Positions 36,641 through 46,274 of a stretch of 64,000 bases of DNA are shown piece by piece (within the stretch, counting starts at the first letter, position 1; each line of letters begins with the position of its first letter). Source of the DNA: Clostridioides difficile (GTDB taxonomy: Bacteria; Bacillota; Clostridia; Peptostreptococcales; Peptostreptococcaceae); contig NZ_JRHN01000017.1 of NCBI RefSeq assembly GCF_001299635.1, forward strand, positions 39,444 through 103,443, written 5' to 3'. Under the pieces are notes generated by a model. It saw only the letters and a list, made by a program, of their open reading frames with translations. It did no database searches and had not been told where the DNA came from. The position numbers and the translations under genes are program-made.

Positions 36641-37537
36641 ATGACAGAACTTGAGATACAAGCATTTTTGACTGTTATAAAGTTAGGTAGTATTTCTGCT
36701 GCTGCTGAAAGTTTGTATGTTACTCAGCCAGCATTAAGTAGAAGAATAAATGCATTAGAAACAGAACTAGGATACAAGTTAATTAGAAGAAAAAAAGGTA
36801 TACGAATATCAGAGTTGACAGAAGAGGGAAAAGCATTTGTACCAATTGCAGAAAAATATAAAATTCTTTTACAAGAAGCCAAGTCTATAACTAAAATGGA
36901 TAGAAGTAAAATTCTAAACATATCCTCTATAGGGAGTGTAAGTTCATATATACTTCCAGATGTATTTTCATGCTTTATGAACACATATCCAGAATATAAT
37001 ATAAACTTTTACAATTATCATTCTTATGAAGCATATGATTACATTTCAAAGGGAGAAGTAGATATAGCACTTATTTCTGATGATATGTTTTTTAATAATA
37101 TAGAAACAATACCAATATTTAAAGAAGCTATGTTACTAGTAACAAGTTATGGTTCAAAATATAAAAGTGAGTTACATCCTTCTATCTTAGATGTTGCTGA
37201 TGAGATAAGGCTTCCGTGGAATCCTGAATATGATTTATGGCACAATTTTTGGTTTCGTTCAACTCTTCAACCTAAAGTATTTCTAGACCAGATGTCACTT
37301 TTGGAGTACTTTATGAGGCAAGAAAATGTGTGGGCTATTGTGCCAGTGTCAGTAGCATACCATCTTAAAGAAATATCAAATATCGAAATACATTATATAA
37401 AAGATGCACCTCCAGATAGATTTATTTATTACTTAATTAAGGAATCTAGTAAGAAAGAAATAATAAATAATTTTTTAGATTTACTAAATGAAAAATTATT
37501 GAAAATTAAAGGGTTAGAGTCTTTAATTAAAAAGTAA
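36641..37537 (+). CDS. LysR-type transcriptional regulator
   Basis: 298 residues. The N-terminal winged helix-turn-helix is clear (LEIQAFLTVIKLGSISAAAESLYVTQPALSRRINALETELG), followed by a periplasmic-binding-protein-like effector domain. The ATG has a GAGGTAAGG site. It is divergent from the MATE exporter gene, the classic arrangement for a LysR regulator that controls its neighbour and itself from the shared 120-bp region. The 37538-37762 spacer downstream has no gene. Effector unknown. Confidence 0.92.
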   Translation: MTELEIQAFLTVIKLGSISAAAESLYVTQPALSRRINALETELGYKLIRRKKGIRISELTEEGKAFVPIAEKYKILLQEAKSITKMDRSKILNISSIGSVSSYILPDVFSCFMNTYPEYNINFYNYHSYEAYDYISKGEVDIALISDDMFFNNIETIPIFKEAMLLVTSYGSKYKSELHPSILDVADEIRLPWNPEYDLWHNFWFRSTLQPKVFLDQMSLLEYFMRQENVWAIVPVSVAYHLKEISNIEIHYIKDAPPDRFIYYLIKESSKKEIINNFLDLLNEKLLKIKGLESLIKK

Positions 37538-37762
37538 AAGTTATATTAAACTATTGAACTAAGAATTTATTATGAGGTTAAGATATTATTTTGGAAACAA
37601 TTATTATTAGGATTGGAAAACATATAAGGAAATTATTAAGTATACTATAGTAAATATAAAGTATATATAAAAATAAATTTGTTTACAAAAGAGCAAGATT
37701 CATTAAATATGACTAAGTGATGATTGATATAATGTTGCATGGATAAAAGGAGGAGAGCTGCA

Positions 37763-38617
37763 ATGTCTTATAAAGTAATTAATGTCATAACAGCTATTGA
37801 CTATATAGAGGAGCATTTATCAGATAAGCTGGATTTAGATATAGTTGCTAATGCTGTTCATTATTCAAAATATCACTTACATAGAACTTTCACATCTTCT
37901 GTTGGCTTGACAATGCATGATTATATAAAGCGAAGAAAATTAACAGAAGCAGCAAAACTATTGGTATTTTCAAAGAAACCAATAATTGAAATTGCATTGA
38001 TAGCTGGATATGAAAGTCAACAGGCATTCACTTCTATATTTAAAGCTATGTACAAAAAATCTCCAAATAAATATCGAAAAGAACAAGAATTTTATCCTTT
38101 GCAGCTAAGATTTGTTTTGAAAAAAGACGATTTATTTTCAAAAAACGTGTTAGAGTTGGAAAAAGAAATTAAACTTGCAAATATGTCTGATATACCATTG
38201 TGGATGAATTTAGTGCGATTAGTCATAGATGGATTTCCAAATTTGCAAGAGGAAGAATATATTTCTCAATTGGAACAGTATATTTTAGAAGAAAGAGCCT
38301 TGATATTAAAGCTTAATAATATTGCTATTGCAAATATGATATTTAATAGAGAAACTAGAAGTATTGATTTTTTTGGTATACATCCACAATATCGTAATTC
38401 AGATATTGCACAAGTGTTTTTGAAGAAAGTTATTGAAGATTTCTTAATAGATACAGATATCTCAATTACTACCTTTCGAGAGGGTGACAAAGCCGATACA
38501 GGGCATAGAGATATGATAAAGAAGTTGGGATTTGCAGAAGCAGAGTTGCTTGTGGAATTTGGATATCCTACTCAAAAATTTGTCATGACTTCTGTAGATA
38601 AAAAGAACAATAAATAG
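37763..38617 (+). CDS. AraC-type regulator fused to a GNAT-like domain
   Basis: 284 residues from ATG 37763, which follows AAGGAGGAG; an upstream in-frame ATG at 37739 is before that site. Residues 1-110 are a double helix-turn-helix of the AraC/MarA type (LDIVANAVHYSKYHLHRTF and IIEIALIAGYESQQAFTSIFK). The C-terminal ~130 residues look like a GNAT acetyltransferase or a ligand-binding derivative: FFGIHPQYRNSDIAQVFLKKVI resembles the acetyl-CoA loop, although the usual Q/RxxGxG/A is degenerate (RNSDIA). A DNA-binding-acetyltransferase fusion is uncommon. The target may be the HelD gene 79 bp downstream. Fusion sure from one continuous frame, role unknown. Confidence 0.8.
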   Translation: MSYKVINVITAIDYIEEHLSDKLDLDIVANAVHYSKYHLHRTFTSSVGLTMHDYIKRRKLTEAAKLLVFSKKPIIEIALIAGYESQQAFTSIFKAMYKKSPNKYRKEQEFYPLQLRFVLKKDDLFSKNVLELEKEIKLANMSDIPLWMNLVRLVIDGFPNLQEEEYISQLEQYILEERALILKLNNIAIANMIFNRETRSIDFFGIHPQYRNSDIAQVFLKKVIEDFLIDTDISITTFREGDKADTGHRDMIKKLGFAEAELLVEFGYPTQKFVMTSVDKKNNK

Positions 38618-38695
38618 CAATAATGATTAAAAACTCCAAAATATAATTAAGTATAATGATTCAATATAAGTACTTAATTAACAAGGAGGATTTAA

Positions 38696-40810
38696 ATGTC
38701 TAAAAATAAACAGGTAGTAAATTTTGATTCTATTGTATCTGATTGTGAACATAACATATATGAACATGATACAGAGCTATTAACTTCTTTTCCAGATGAG
38801 ATTGTACATCTAATAGATATAAACAATAAGATAGAAGATGCTTTTAATAAAGCTGAAAATCTTGTTGGAAAACTTGAGAGAGATTATATGGAAGCCAAAA
38901 TCTATATGGTAAAAAATCGGGGCGAAATAGACCCACATGAAATGTTTCAAAATGAACAATCACTAAAACAAATAGATAACTATGGAGCTTTTATGGTGAA
39001 AGTTCGAGATAAGATTGATAAAACTAAAGATTCTCCATACTTTGCTAGAATAGATTTTAGATTGAAAGATGTGGATGATGAATATAAGTACTACATAGGT
39101 AGATTTGCATTTGATTATGAAGATGAACTGTTAATACTTGATTGGCGTTCTCCAATTGCCAGTATGTTTTATGATTATGAAATAGGAGTAGCAGGATATG
39201 ATGCGCCAATAGGATGGGTAGATGGAGAAATAACAAGAAAGCGACAATTTAAAATCAAAAATGGGAAATTGGAATACGCATTAGAAAGTTCTATCAATAT
39301 ACAAGATGATATTCTTCAAAAAGAACTTAGTCATACTTCAGACGAAAAAATGAAGTCAATTATTTCAACAATACAAAAAGAACAAAATCAAATTATCAGA
39401 AATGATAAAGCTGATACATTGATTATTCAAGGGGTAGCTGGTTCTGGTAAAACATCTATAGCATTACATAGAATTGCTTTTCTTCTTTATAGATTTAAAG
39501 ATAAAATATCAGCAAATAATGTAATTATCCTATCACCTAATAAAGTTTTTGGAGACTATATTTCCAATGTTCTACCAGAACTTGGAGAAGAACCATTATG
39601 TGAATTAAGCTTTGAAAATATAGCAGAAGTACAATTAGAGAGAATAATTAACTTTGAAAGTGAGAGAAACCCATTAGAAACAAATGATGCTAAATGGAGT
39701 GAAAGAGTGCGTTTTAAATCTACACTTGATTTTGTAAAACTTATGGATAGTTATATAAAACAAATGCCTAATAAGATTTTTATTCCAGAAGATTATATTT
39801 TTGGAGACTTCATAGCTAAAAGTGATTGGATACAGAGTAGATTTGATGCATATAATAAATATCCAGTTAAGAGAAGACTTGAAAAGGTAGCTGAAGATAT
39901 TCGTTATAGATTCGAAACAGATAATATTATGGAAGAAGATTTACCAAGAGTAAAAAGCATACTTAAGAACTTAAATGGAATGTTGAAAATAAAAAATACC
40001 CTTTTGTTGTATAAGGATTTCTTTAAGCAAATGAATATATCAAACATGTTTGTGATGCCAGAAAAGAAAACACTTGAATGGTCAGATGTATATCCATTTA
40101 TATATATCCATGCTGCATATGAAGGATTACAAGAAGATAAGGTTATAAGACATATTGTTATTGACGAAATGCAGGATTATACACCTATTCAATATGCTGT
40201 AATAAACTTGCTTTTTAAGTGTAAAAAGACTATTCTTGGAGATTTTGGACAATTAGTTAATCCCAATCATACTCACACACTAGATGATATGAAACAACTA
40301 TATGATGATGGGGAACTAGTTATGTTGAACAAGAGTTACCGTTCTACTTTTGAGATTATTAATTTCACAAAAAAGATTCAAGACATATCTTCATTAGAGC
40401 CTATTGAGCGACATGGCGAAGAACCAGCTTTATTAAAATGTAATAACGAACAAGATGAGATAAATAAGATAAAAATAGAAATTGAAGAATTTAAAAAGAG
40501 TGATAATGCTACTCTTGGTATTATATTAAAGACAGATAATGACGCTAAAGCTATATATGATGTGTTAAGAGAAGAATATAGTGTTCACTTAATATCTTCT
40601 GAAAGTTCTAGCTTTACAAAAGGAGTCTCCATAACTTCTATTAAAATGTCAAAAGGTCTAGAGTTTGATGAAGTTATTGTACCTTCAGTAAATAATAAAA
40701 CATATTATAGTGATTATGACCGCAGTTTGTTGTATATTGCTTGTACACGAGCTATGCACAAACTTAAGTTAACATATGTTGGTACATTAACTCAACTTAT
40801 AAGCATGTAG
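38696..40810 (+). CDS. HelD-like UvrD/Rep-family helicase
   Basis: 704-residue superfamily-1 ATPase. The N-terminal ~200 residues have a coiled-coil-like start and a FAFDYEDELLILDWRSPIASMFYD segment that I recognise from HelD, the RNA polymerase recycling factor. Walker A GVAGSGKTSIALHR is near residue 246; later motifs include VIDEMQDYTP (Walker B), LNKSYRS and TSIKMSKGLEFDEVIVP. HelD removes stalled RNA polymerase from DNA, and some homologues protect against rifamycins. AAGGAGG precedes the ATG. It is monocistronic, with a strong terminator at 40908. Whether this copy is the general HelD or a resistance paralogue cannot be told. Confidence 0.88.
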   Translation: MSKNKQVVNFDSIVSDCEHNIYEHDTELLTSFPDEIVHLIDINNKIEDAFNKAENLVGKLERDYMEAKIYMVKNRGEIDPHEMFQNEQSLKQIDNYGAFMVKVRDKIDKTKDSPYFARIDFRLKDVDDEYKYYIGRFAFDYEDELLILDWRSPIASMFYDYEIGVAGYDAPIGWVDGEITRKRQFKIKNGKLEYALESSINIQDDILQKELSHTSDEKMKSIISTIQKEQNQIIRNDKADTLIIQGVAGSGKTSIALHRIAFLLYRFKDKISANNVIILSPNKVFGDYISNVLPELGEEPLCELSFENIAEVQLERIINFESERNPLETNDAKWSERVRFKSTLDFVKLMDSYIKQMPNKIFIPEDYIFGDFIAKSDWIQSRFDAYNKYPVKRRLEKVAEDIRYRFETDNIMEEDLPRVKSILKNLNGMLKIKNTLLLYKDFFKQMNISNMFVMPEKKTLEWSDVYPFIYIHAAYEGLQEDKVIRHIVIDEMQDYTPIQYAVINLLFKCKKTILGDFGQLVNPNHTHTLDDMKQLYDDGELVMLNKSYRSTFEIINFTKKIQDISSLEPIERHGEEPALLKCNNEQDEINKIKIEIEEFKKSDNATLGIILKTDNDAKAIYDVLREEYSVHLISSESSSFTKGVSITSIKMSKGLEFDEVIVPSVNNKTYYSDYDRSLLYIACTRAMHKLKLTYVGTLTQLISM

Positions 40811-40907
40811 ATTATATTTTATATGCATTTATTATCATAAATGAGAATTGAGACAAAGATTCATCAATAAATCAATAAAAAATAATACTTATAAACAAAT
40901 AAAAAAT

Positions 40908-40963
40908 AAAAGCTATAAATTACATTTGAAATTTAATAAAATTTTATGATTTATAGCTTTTAT
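40908..40963. terminator. Terminator between the HelD and UvrA-like genes
   Basis: A perfect 13-bp stem (40908-40920 with 40949-40961), with A-rich 5' and T-rich 3' flanks, between convergent genes. Confidence 0.8.
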
Positions 40964-41071
40964 AATGTTAATTTCTTTTAAAGTAAAGTTAAACTTTAAA
41001 TTTATGAACTAAAACAAAGTAGTAATATATATGTAATAGTTCTTAATCTCTTAATAGTAGTATTATATTAT

Positions 41072-43315
41072 CTATACCTTTATTGATTTTCTAAGGAAAT
41101 CTGATGTTATAGTGCAACCTCTTTCAAACATTTCTAGTGGTGTACCTTCAAATACGACCTGACCACCATTTTTGCCACCGTCAGGACCAATATCAATCAC
41201 CCAATCAGCTTGTTTCAATACATCCAAATTATGTTCAATTATAATTATAGTATTACCTTTATCGACTATATGCTCAAAAATCAACATAAGTTTTTCAATA
41301 TCAGAACCATGAAGCCCTGTAGTCGGCTCATCTAAAATATAGATAGTACCTTTTTTGTTGAGGTTTTTAGCTAACTTAATTCGTTGACGTTCTCCTCCAG
41401 ATAGTGTGCTAAGCGGTTGACCTAAGGTCATATAAGATAAGCCAACATCTTTCATGGTTTGTAAGATTTTACAAAGCTTCTTTTCTGTAAAAAATTCAAG
41501 AGCTTCATCGACTGTCATGGATAGTACATCAACTATATGTTTGCCTTTATATAATTTTGCCAAGACTTCTTTACTATATCTAGTACCTTTGCAAGCTTCA
41601 CATGTATTAATAATAGGGTCCATGAATACAAGTTCTGTAACAAGTACTCCTTTACCATCGCAAACAGGACAAGCCCCCTTTGAATTAAAGCTGAATAAAC
41701 CTTCTTCAACATTATTTTCTTTAGCAAATACTTTTCTTATCTCATCAAAGAAACCAAGAAATGTAGCAGGCATAGAACGGCTTGTAGCTGTAATACGGCT
41801 TTGGTCGATTTTAATAACATCTTTTTCGTACTTTTGTGCAAAAACATGAGAGATTAAAGTACTCTTGCCAGAACCTGCTACTCCAGTAACAACAGTCATA
41901 ATTCCCACTGGTAAATCTACATCAACATGTTTTAGATTATTTATACAAGCATCTCTAATTGGAAGGGTACCTTTTGGCTGACGAGAATTAGTTTTTATAG
42001 GTAATGATAGATTCATTGCATTTGAAGTAAGAGTATTTGCTAAAAGTAATTTGTCATAAGAACCTTGGAATACAACATGTCCACCATGCATACCGGCACT
42101 CGGTCCAATATCTATAACTTCATCTGCTATGGAGATAACGTCTTTATCATGCTCTACCACAAGGACAGTGTTTCCTCTATCTCTAAGTTTTTTTAATAAC
42201 TGATTCATACGATGTACATCTCGTGAGTGCATACCAGTACTAGGTTCATCGAAAATATAAGTCATACCTGTGAGGCTACTTCCCATATAGCGTACAAGTT
42301 TTAATCTTTGAGCTTCTCCTCCAGATAGAGATGATGATTCTCTATTTAGATGTAGGTAAGGAAGTCCAATATCAATCATTCTTTTTAAACCATCAGCAAG
42401 AGTCTTTATTACAGTTTCAACCCTTTTATCTTTTATTTGTAACAATAAATCATAAAGGTCAGTAAGTTCCATATCACACATATCTGCAATCGAATATCCT
42501 AAGATAGTGCAGTTAAGAGTTTCTTTATTTAATCTTTTTCCGTGGCAGATAGGACATTCTTTATCTGTTATAAGTCTTTCTGATTTCTCTTTTGTGTGTT
42601 TACTCATATTGCTAATATCTCGATTCAGATATGTTTGATTATACTTGTTAAAAATACCTTCTATTTTTGGATTTTCCTGTTTGCCATCTTTATTTTTTGA
42701 GCCATAAAGCAATAAATTATATTCTTCTAAAGAATAATCCTTTATAGGTTTATCTAAGTCAAAAAGTCCAGACTCTGCATACTGCTTCCAGTACCATGAA
42801 TTAGGTTTAAATAAAGAGTCATTTATACATCCTGTATTCCATGAATTTTCAGGATTTATAATAGATTCAATATTGATTACTTTAACTCTACCAATCCCAG
42901 CACAATTTTTACACATACCATTTGGGTCATTAAAAGAAAAATGTGAAGTTGTTCCTATGTAAGGTTCTCCAATTCTAGAAAATAATAATCTTAGTGATGA
43001 ATACAAATCACTTATAGTACCAACTGTGGAACGTGCATTACCACCAAGAGGAGTTTGGTCTACGATTACAGAAGCAGTTAAATTATCAATCAGCTCTACC
43101 TGAGGTTTTCTATACTTAGGTAGTCTATTTCTGATAAATGAAGAATATGTTTCATTCATCTGTCTTTGTGATTCTGCTGCGATTGTATCAAATACGATAC
43201 TGGATTTTCCAGAGCCAGAAACACCAGTAAAAACAACAATTTTATTTTTAGGAATTTTAAATGATATATTTTTTAGGTTATTTTGTGTAAGTCCTTTTAT
43301 TATAATATTTGACAT
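41072..43315 (-). CDS. UvrA-like ABC ATPase (UvrA2/DrrC type)
   Basis: 747-residue paralogue of excinuclease UvrA. Two ABC modules are seen: Walker A GVSGSGKSSIVFDT near the N-terminus with signature LSGGEAQRLKL, and GVAGSGKSTLISHVF in the second half with LSGGERQRIKL. Zinc-finger cysteines occur in CKNCAGIGRV, CPICHGKRLN, CPVCDGKG and CEACKGTR. Canonical UvrA is about 940 residues; the shorter length fits the UvrA2 class that lacks the UvrB-binding region and is often linked to resistance to DNA-binding drugs. It stands alone and is divergent from the blaX promoter region. Repair versus drug protection is open. Confidence 0.9.
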   Translation of the reverse strand: MSNIIIKGLTQNNLKNISFKIPKNKIVVFTGVSGSGKSSIVFDTIAAESQRQMNETYSSFIRNRLPKYRKPQVELIDNLTASVIVDQTPLGGNARSTVGTISDLYSSLRLLFSRIGEPYIGTTSHFSFNDPNGMCKNCAGIGRVKVINIESIINPENSWNTGCINDSLFKPNSWYWKQYAESGLFDLDKPIKDYSLEEYNLLLYGSKNKDGKQENPKIEGIFNKYNQTYLNRDISNMSKHTKEKSERLITDKECPICHGKRLNKETLNCTILGYSIADMCDMELTDLYDLLLQIKDKRVETVIKTLADGLKRMIDIGLPYLHLNRESSSLSGGEAQRLKLVRYMGSSLTGMTYIFDEPSTGMHSRDVHRMNQLLKKLRDRGNTVLVVEHDKDVISIADEVIDIGPSAGMHGGHVVFQGSYDKLLLANTLTSNAMNLSLPIKTNSRQPKGTLPIRDACINNLKHVDVDLPVGIMTVVTGVAGSGKSTLISHVFAQKYEKDVIKIDQSRITATSRSMPATFLGFFDEIRKVFAKENNVEEGLFSFNSKGACPVCDGKGVLVTELVFMDPIINTCEACKGTRYSKEVLAKLYKGKHIVDVLSMTVDEALEFFTEKKLCKILQTMKDVGLSYMTLGQPLSTLSGGERQRIKLAKNLNKKGTIYILDEPTTGLHGSDIEKLMLIFEHIVDKGNTIIIIEHNLDVLKQADWVIDIGPDGGKNGGQVVFEGTPLEMFERGCTITSDFLRKSIKV

Positions 43316-43548
43316 GAATGTTAAATCCTTTCTGAGTACATTTTAGTAAAGCAATTATATTATGTAACCATATTATAATAAAATTAAAAGCTACTTTCTT
43401 GATATATTCTGCTATGTTATAGGACGTATTTCTAAGTTTAATCAGTCTCACACAATCTGAATAAATGCTAGTTGATAATAGATAAAAAAGTACATAATAG
43501 ATACTCGTAATTTGATAAATATAAAGATAATTATACAATTAAAACGAC

Positions 43549-43604
43549 TTGACATTTAAAACTTACTATTGTAATATTTAAATATTACAATAGTAAGTTT
43601 TAAA
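43549..43604 (+). promoter_or_regulatory. blaX-blaCDD promoter with 50-bp perfect palindrome (BlaI-type operator)
   Basis: TTGACA at 43549-43554, a 17-bp spacer and TAATAT at 43572-43577 form a strong sigma-A promoter. From 43555 to 43604 the DNA is a perfect 50-bp palindrome (arms of 25 bp, centre 43579/43580). Each arm carries TTACnnnnGTAA (43563-43574 and 43585-43596), a match to BlaI/MecI operators. Repressor binding would cover the -10 box. Confidence 0.85.
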
Positions 43605-43646
43605 TAAAGAACAAATAATTACCTCACTAACTGAAAGGAGGACATA

Positions 43647-44363
43647 ATGATACTAATAGTTATATTAAGTATCTTCATCATAGCTTCAATCAATATAATT
43701 ATATTAGGTAAAGAAAATATAAGAGACATAGTTATACCTTTAATTCTATTTATTGTAAGTGATTTTTTATTTTTGTGTGGAAATATCATATATAGGGGAG
43801 GAGTAATTCTACTATTTATAGGCTTATTTGCAATACCATTGATGTTAATTGCATTTATATGGATTTTAGTACATATGATTAAGCTTTACTATAAAAAAGA
43901 TTTAAATAAAAGAAAAATGATTGGATGTATATTTGGTATCTTTATAAGTATAGGCACTATATTTATTCCTAGTCCAAGTGAAAGTTTTAGATTTAAACTT
44001 TACGAAGAAGATTATAGTGTAGTAGCTAAAGCTATTTTGAAAGTTTATGACGAAAAAAAGTTAAGCTCTGAATGTACCTTTTATATTAAATCTGATAAAA
44101 ACGAATTGGAGAAGATATTTTCTAAAGAAGTAATAAAAAAAATGAAAAAATTAAACAGAAATTTAGATGTAGTTAAAATTTCTGGAGATAGAAATTTAGT
44201 CTATTTTTTATTTGGAGCTGAATTACAGTCTATTGATGGTATTGTAATTTTTAAAGACCTAAAAGATGTTAAACCAAAGTTAGATTTTATAAACAGAAGT
44301 ATCCAAGCTCCTAGATTGGAGTATATTACAAATAATGTCTATTATTTTAAAGGTGGATTATAA
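43647..44363 (+). CDS. blaX: BlaX, membrane protein co-transcribed with blaCDD
   Basis: 238-residue protein with three or four hydrophobic helices in the first ~115 residues (LIVILSIFIIASINIIIL and others), then a soluble domain of about 125 residues. I recognise it as the membrane protein encoded directly before the class D beta-lactamase of C. difficile, reported to support beta-lactamase activity. Its biochemical role is not established; I see no enzyme motif. ATG 43647 has an AAAGGAGG site. blaCDD starts 27 bp downstream, so both come from the palindromic promoter at 43549. Confidence 0.85.
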   Translation: MILIVILSIFIIASINIIILGKENIRDIVIPLILFIVSDFLFLCGNIIYRGGVILLFIGLFAIPLMLIAFIWILVHMIKLYYKKDLNKRKMIGCIFGIFISIGTIFIPSPSESFRFKLYEEDYSVVAKAILKVYDEKKLSSECTFYIKSDKNELEKIFSKEVIKKMKKLNRNLDVVKISGDRNLVYFLFGAELQSIDGIVIFKDLKDVKPKLDFINRSIQAPRLEYITNNVYYFKGGL

Positions 44364-44390
44364 GCTTATGTAGAGGAGATGATATAAAGT

Positions 44391-45329
44391 ATGAAAAGAA
44401 AAAATGATTTTATTTGGATAGTTATTCTCCTAATTGTCATAGCTATGGGAGTATATTATGTAGGAAAAAAGCATAACGATACAAAACAAAAGTATGATAA
44501 GAATTATATAAACTCTGAATTAAATAACTCTAAAACTGAAAACAAGGATAAAAACAAAAAAGAAAAAATTAATATAGTTGATTATAGTGATTGTTTTAAA
44601 AATATTAGTGGAGGAGCTGTTTTTTATAATACTAAAAATAAAGAATATAATATATATAACAAAGAATTAATCGAAACAAGAAGGTCACCATGTTCTACTT
44701 TTAAAATAGTTTCAACTCTAATTGGTCTAGAAAAAGGAGTAATAAACTCGAAAGAATCAGTTATGGGATATGATGGAACAATTTATAAAAATAAAACTTG
44801 GAATAGAAATCTTAATTTGGAAGAGGCATTTAAGCAATCTTGTGTTTGGTACTATAAAAAATTATTAAATAAAGTTGACTCTAATTCTGTTCAAAAAATT
44901 CTAGATGATTTAAAATATGGAAACTGCGATATTAGTGAATGGGAAGGCGATTTAAAAAATGGAATGGGACATTTAAATGGATTTTGGTTAGAATCTTCAT
45001 TACAAATATCTCCAAAAGAGCAAGCAGAAACAGTAGCAAAGATATTTGAAGGAGATACAAGCTTTAAAAAAGAGCATATTAATATTTTAAAAGATATTAT
45101 GAAAATAGATGTAAATGACAAAAACATAAATTTGTATGGAAAAACTGGAACAGGATATGATGGAAAAAATCAACATGTAGATGCTTGGTTTGTTGGTATG
45201 GTAGAGATTAAAGATGATACTTATTATTTTGCTATTAAATCAGATGATTCCAATAAAGAAGTTACAGGTCCAAAGGTAAAAGAGATTGCAGTTAATATAA
45301 TTAAGAAATACTATAATATCACAAAATAA
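44391..45329 (+). CDS. blaCDD: Class D beta-lactamase CDD
   Basis: Serine beta-lactamase of 312 residues that hydrolyses penicillins and cephalosporins. Residues 6-24 form a hydrophobic signal anchor without a lipobox, followed by a Lys/Asn-rich linker. Class D motifs are complete: S102-T-F-K105 (nucleophile and the lysine that is carbamylated in the family), S150-C-V152, Y176-G-N178 and K251-T-G253. The sequence matches the CDD enzymes that are nearly universal in C. difficile. An AGAGGAGATG site precedes the ATG. The gene is in one operon with blaX and is repressed by BlaI and induced via BlaR in this species; blaR and blaI are not in this window. Confidence 0.96.
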   Translation: MKRKNDFIWIVILLIVIAMGVYYVGKKHNDTKQKYDKNYINSELNNSKTENKDKNKKEKINIVDYSDCFKNISGGAVFYNTKNKEYNIYNKELIETRRSPCSTFKIVSTLIGLEKGVINSKESVMGYDGTIYKNKTWNRNLNLEEAFKQSCVWYYKKLLNKVDSNSVQKILDDLKYGNCDISEWEGDLKNGMGHLNGFWLESSLQISPKEQAETVAKIFEGDTSFKKEHINILKDIMKIDVNDKNINLYGKTGTGYDGKNQHVDAWFVGMVEIKDDTYYFAIKSDDSNKEVTGPKVKEIAVNIIKKYYNITK

Positions 45330-45620
45330 GCTTAATTTTATTTGCATGTATAAGCTATTTAGTCATTAAATAATTTTACTAAGTTAAGTATAGATTATGT
45401 CTAAATCTTATAGTACATAAAATATTTGTTATTGAGTAATAAAATAAATCATAATACATATTAAAATAAATGTTAATAGCTCTTAGAGACTATGCAATAT
45501 ATTAAAAGTATAAATAAAATATGTTGCATAGTTTTTATTTTACATTATAATCTTAAATAATATATAAAAATATATAAAGGCAATTAAAGAATAAAATAAT
45601 ATTTTAAGGAGCTGAAGGTT
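45330..45620. other. Intergenic region with bla operon terminator
   Basis: 291 bp, AT-rich. The only clear element is a terminator (arms 45489-45503 and 45518-45532, 15 bp with one wobble, then TTTTATTTT). It is about 160 bp from the blaCDD stop. I see no gene in it. Confidence 0.7.
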
Positions 45621-46127
45621 ATGGATAGACTACTATATATCAGACCTGTATATGATGAAGATGTCAAATTGATAGAAAACTGGATTAACCAAGAATATAT
45701 ACTTAAATGGTTTAAAAGTTCTGAAGAATGGATAAAAGAAATTAAAGCTAGATTTGGGGAATTTAGTTTTATAAAACATTTTATTGTTATGTATGATAAT
45801 ATGCCAATTGGGTTTTGCCAATATTATGACTGTCTTAGTGCAAATGAAATCTTTCACCCTGAAATACTAATTATAGGTACGTTTAGTATAGATTATTTAA
45901 TTGGAGAGGAAGAGTATTTAAGGAAAGGTATTGGAAAAGCAATCATTAAATTGCTTATACATAAAATATTTAATGAAACAGAAGCTGAAAGAATAGTAGT
46001 TAAACCAGAAAAAGAAAATCTTGCTTCTTGTAACTCTTTAAGAACGAATAATTTTGAATACGATGAAGAAAATGATTTATATCACTTAAGTAAGAGTGAT
46101 TTTTTGAGTAAAAGTGACTTAGACTAA
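45621..46127 (+). CDS. GNAT acetyltransferase, AAC(6')-like
   Basis: 168-residue GNAT protein. The acetyl-CoA loop is EYLRKGIGKAIIKLL near residues 94-108, preceded by TFSIDYLIGEE. The start RLLYIRPVYDEDVKLIENWIN and the Trp-rich WFKSSEEWIKE resemble the AAC(6')-Ie/bifunctional enzyme N-domain and relatives that acetylate aminoglycosides. Substrate cannot be assigned by eye; many chromosomal homologues in Clostridia confer no resistance. AAGGAG precedes the ATG. The C-terminus carries a short repeat (LSKSDFLSKSD), which is probably a small duplication. Monocistronic. Confidence 0.82.
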   Translation: MDRLLYIRPVYDEDVKLIENWINQEYILKWFKSSEEWIKEIKARFGEFSFIKHFIVMYDNMPIGFCQYYDCLSANEIFHPEILIIGTFSIDYLIGEEEYLRKGIGKAIIKLLIHKIFNETEAERIVVKPEKENLASCNSLRTNNFEYDEENDLYHLSKSDFLSKSDLD

Positions 46128-46274
46128 TTAAAAATAATTAAAATATAAATGTGTTTATAAAATATAATTTGCCTAATTAAAGCAAGTATTTTAATAGTTG
46201 TTTATATTTAGATTTGTGTCACTATAATGTCATTTTAGGTTGATAAAATTTAACCATAAAGGAGATGATTGTAT

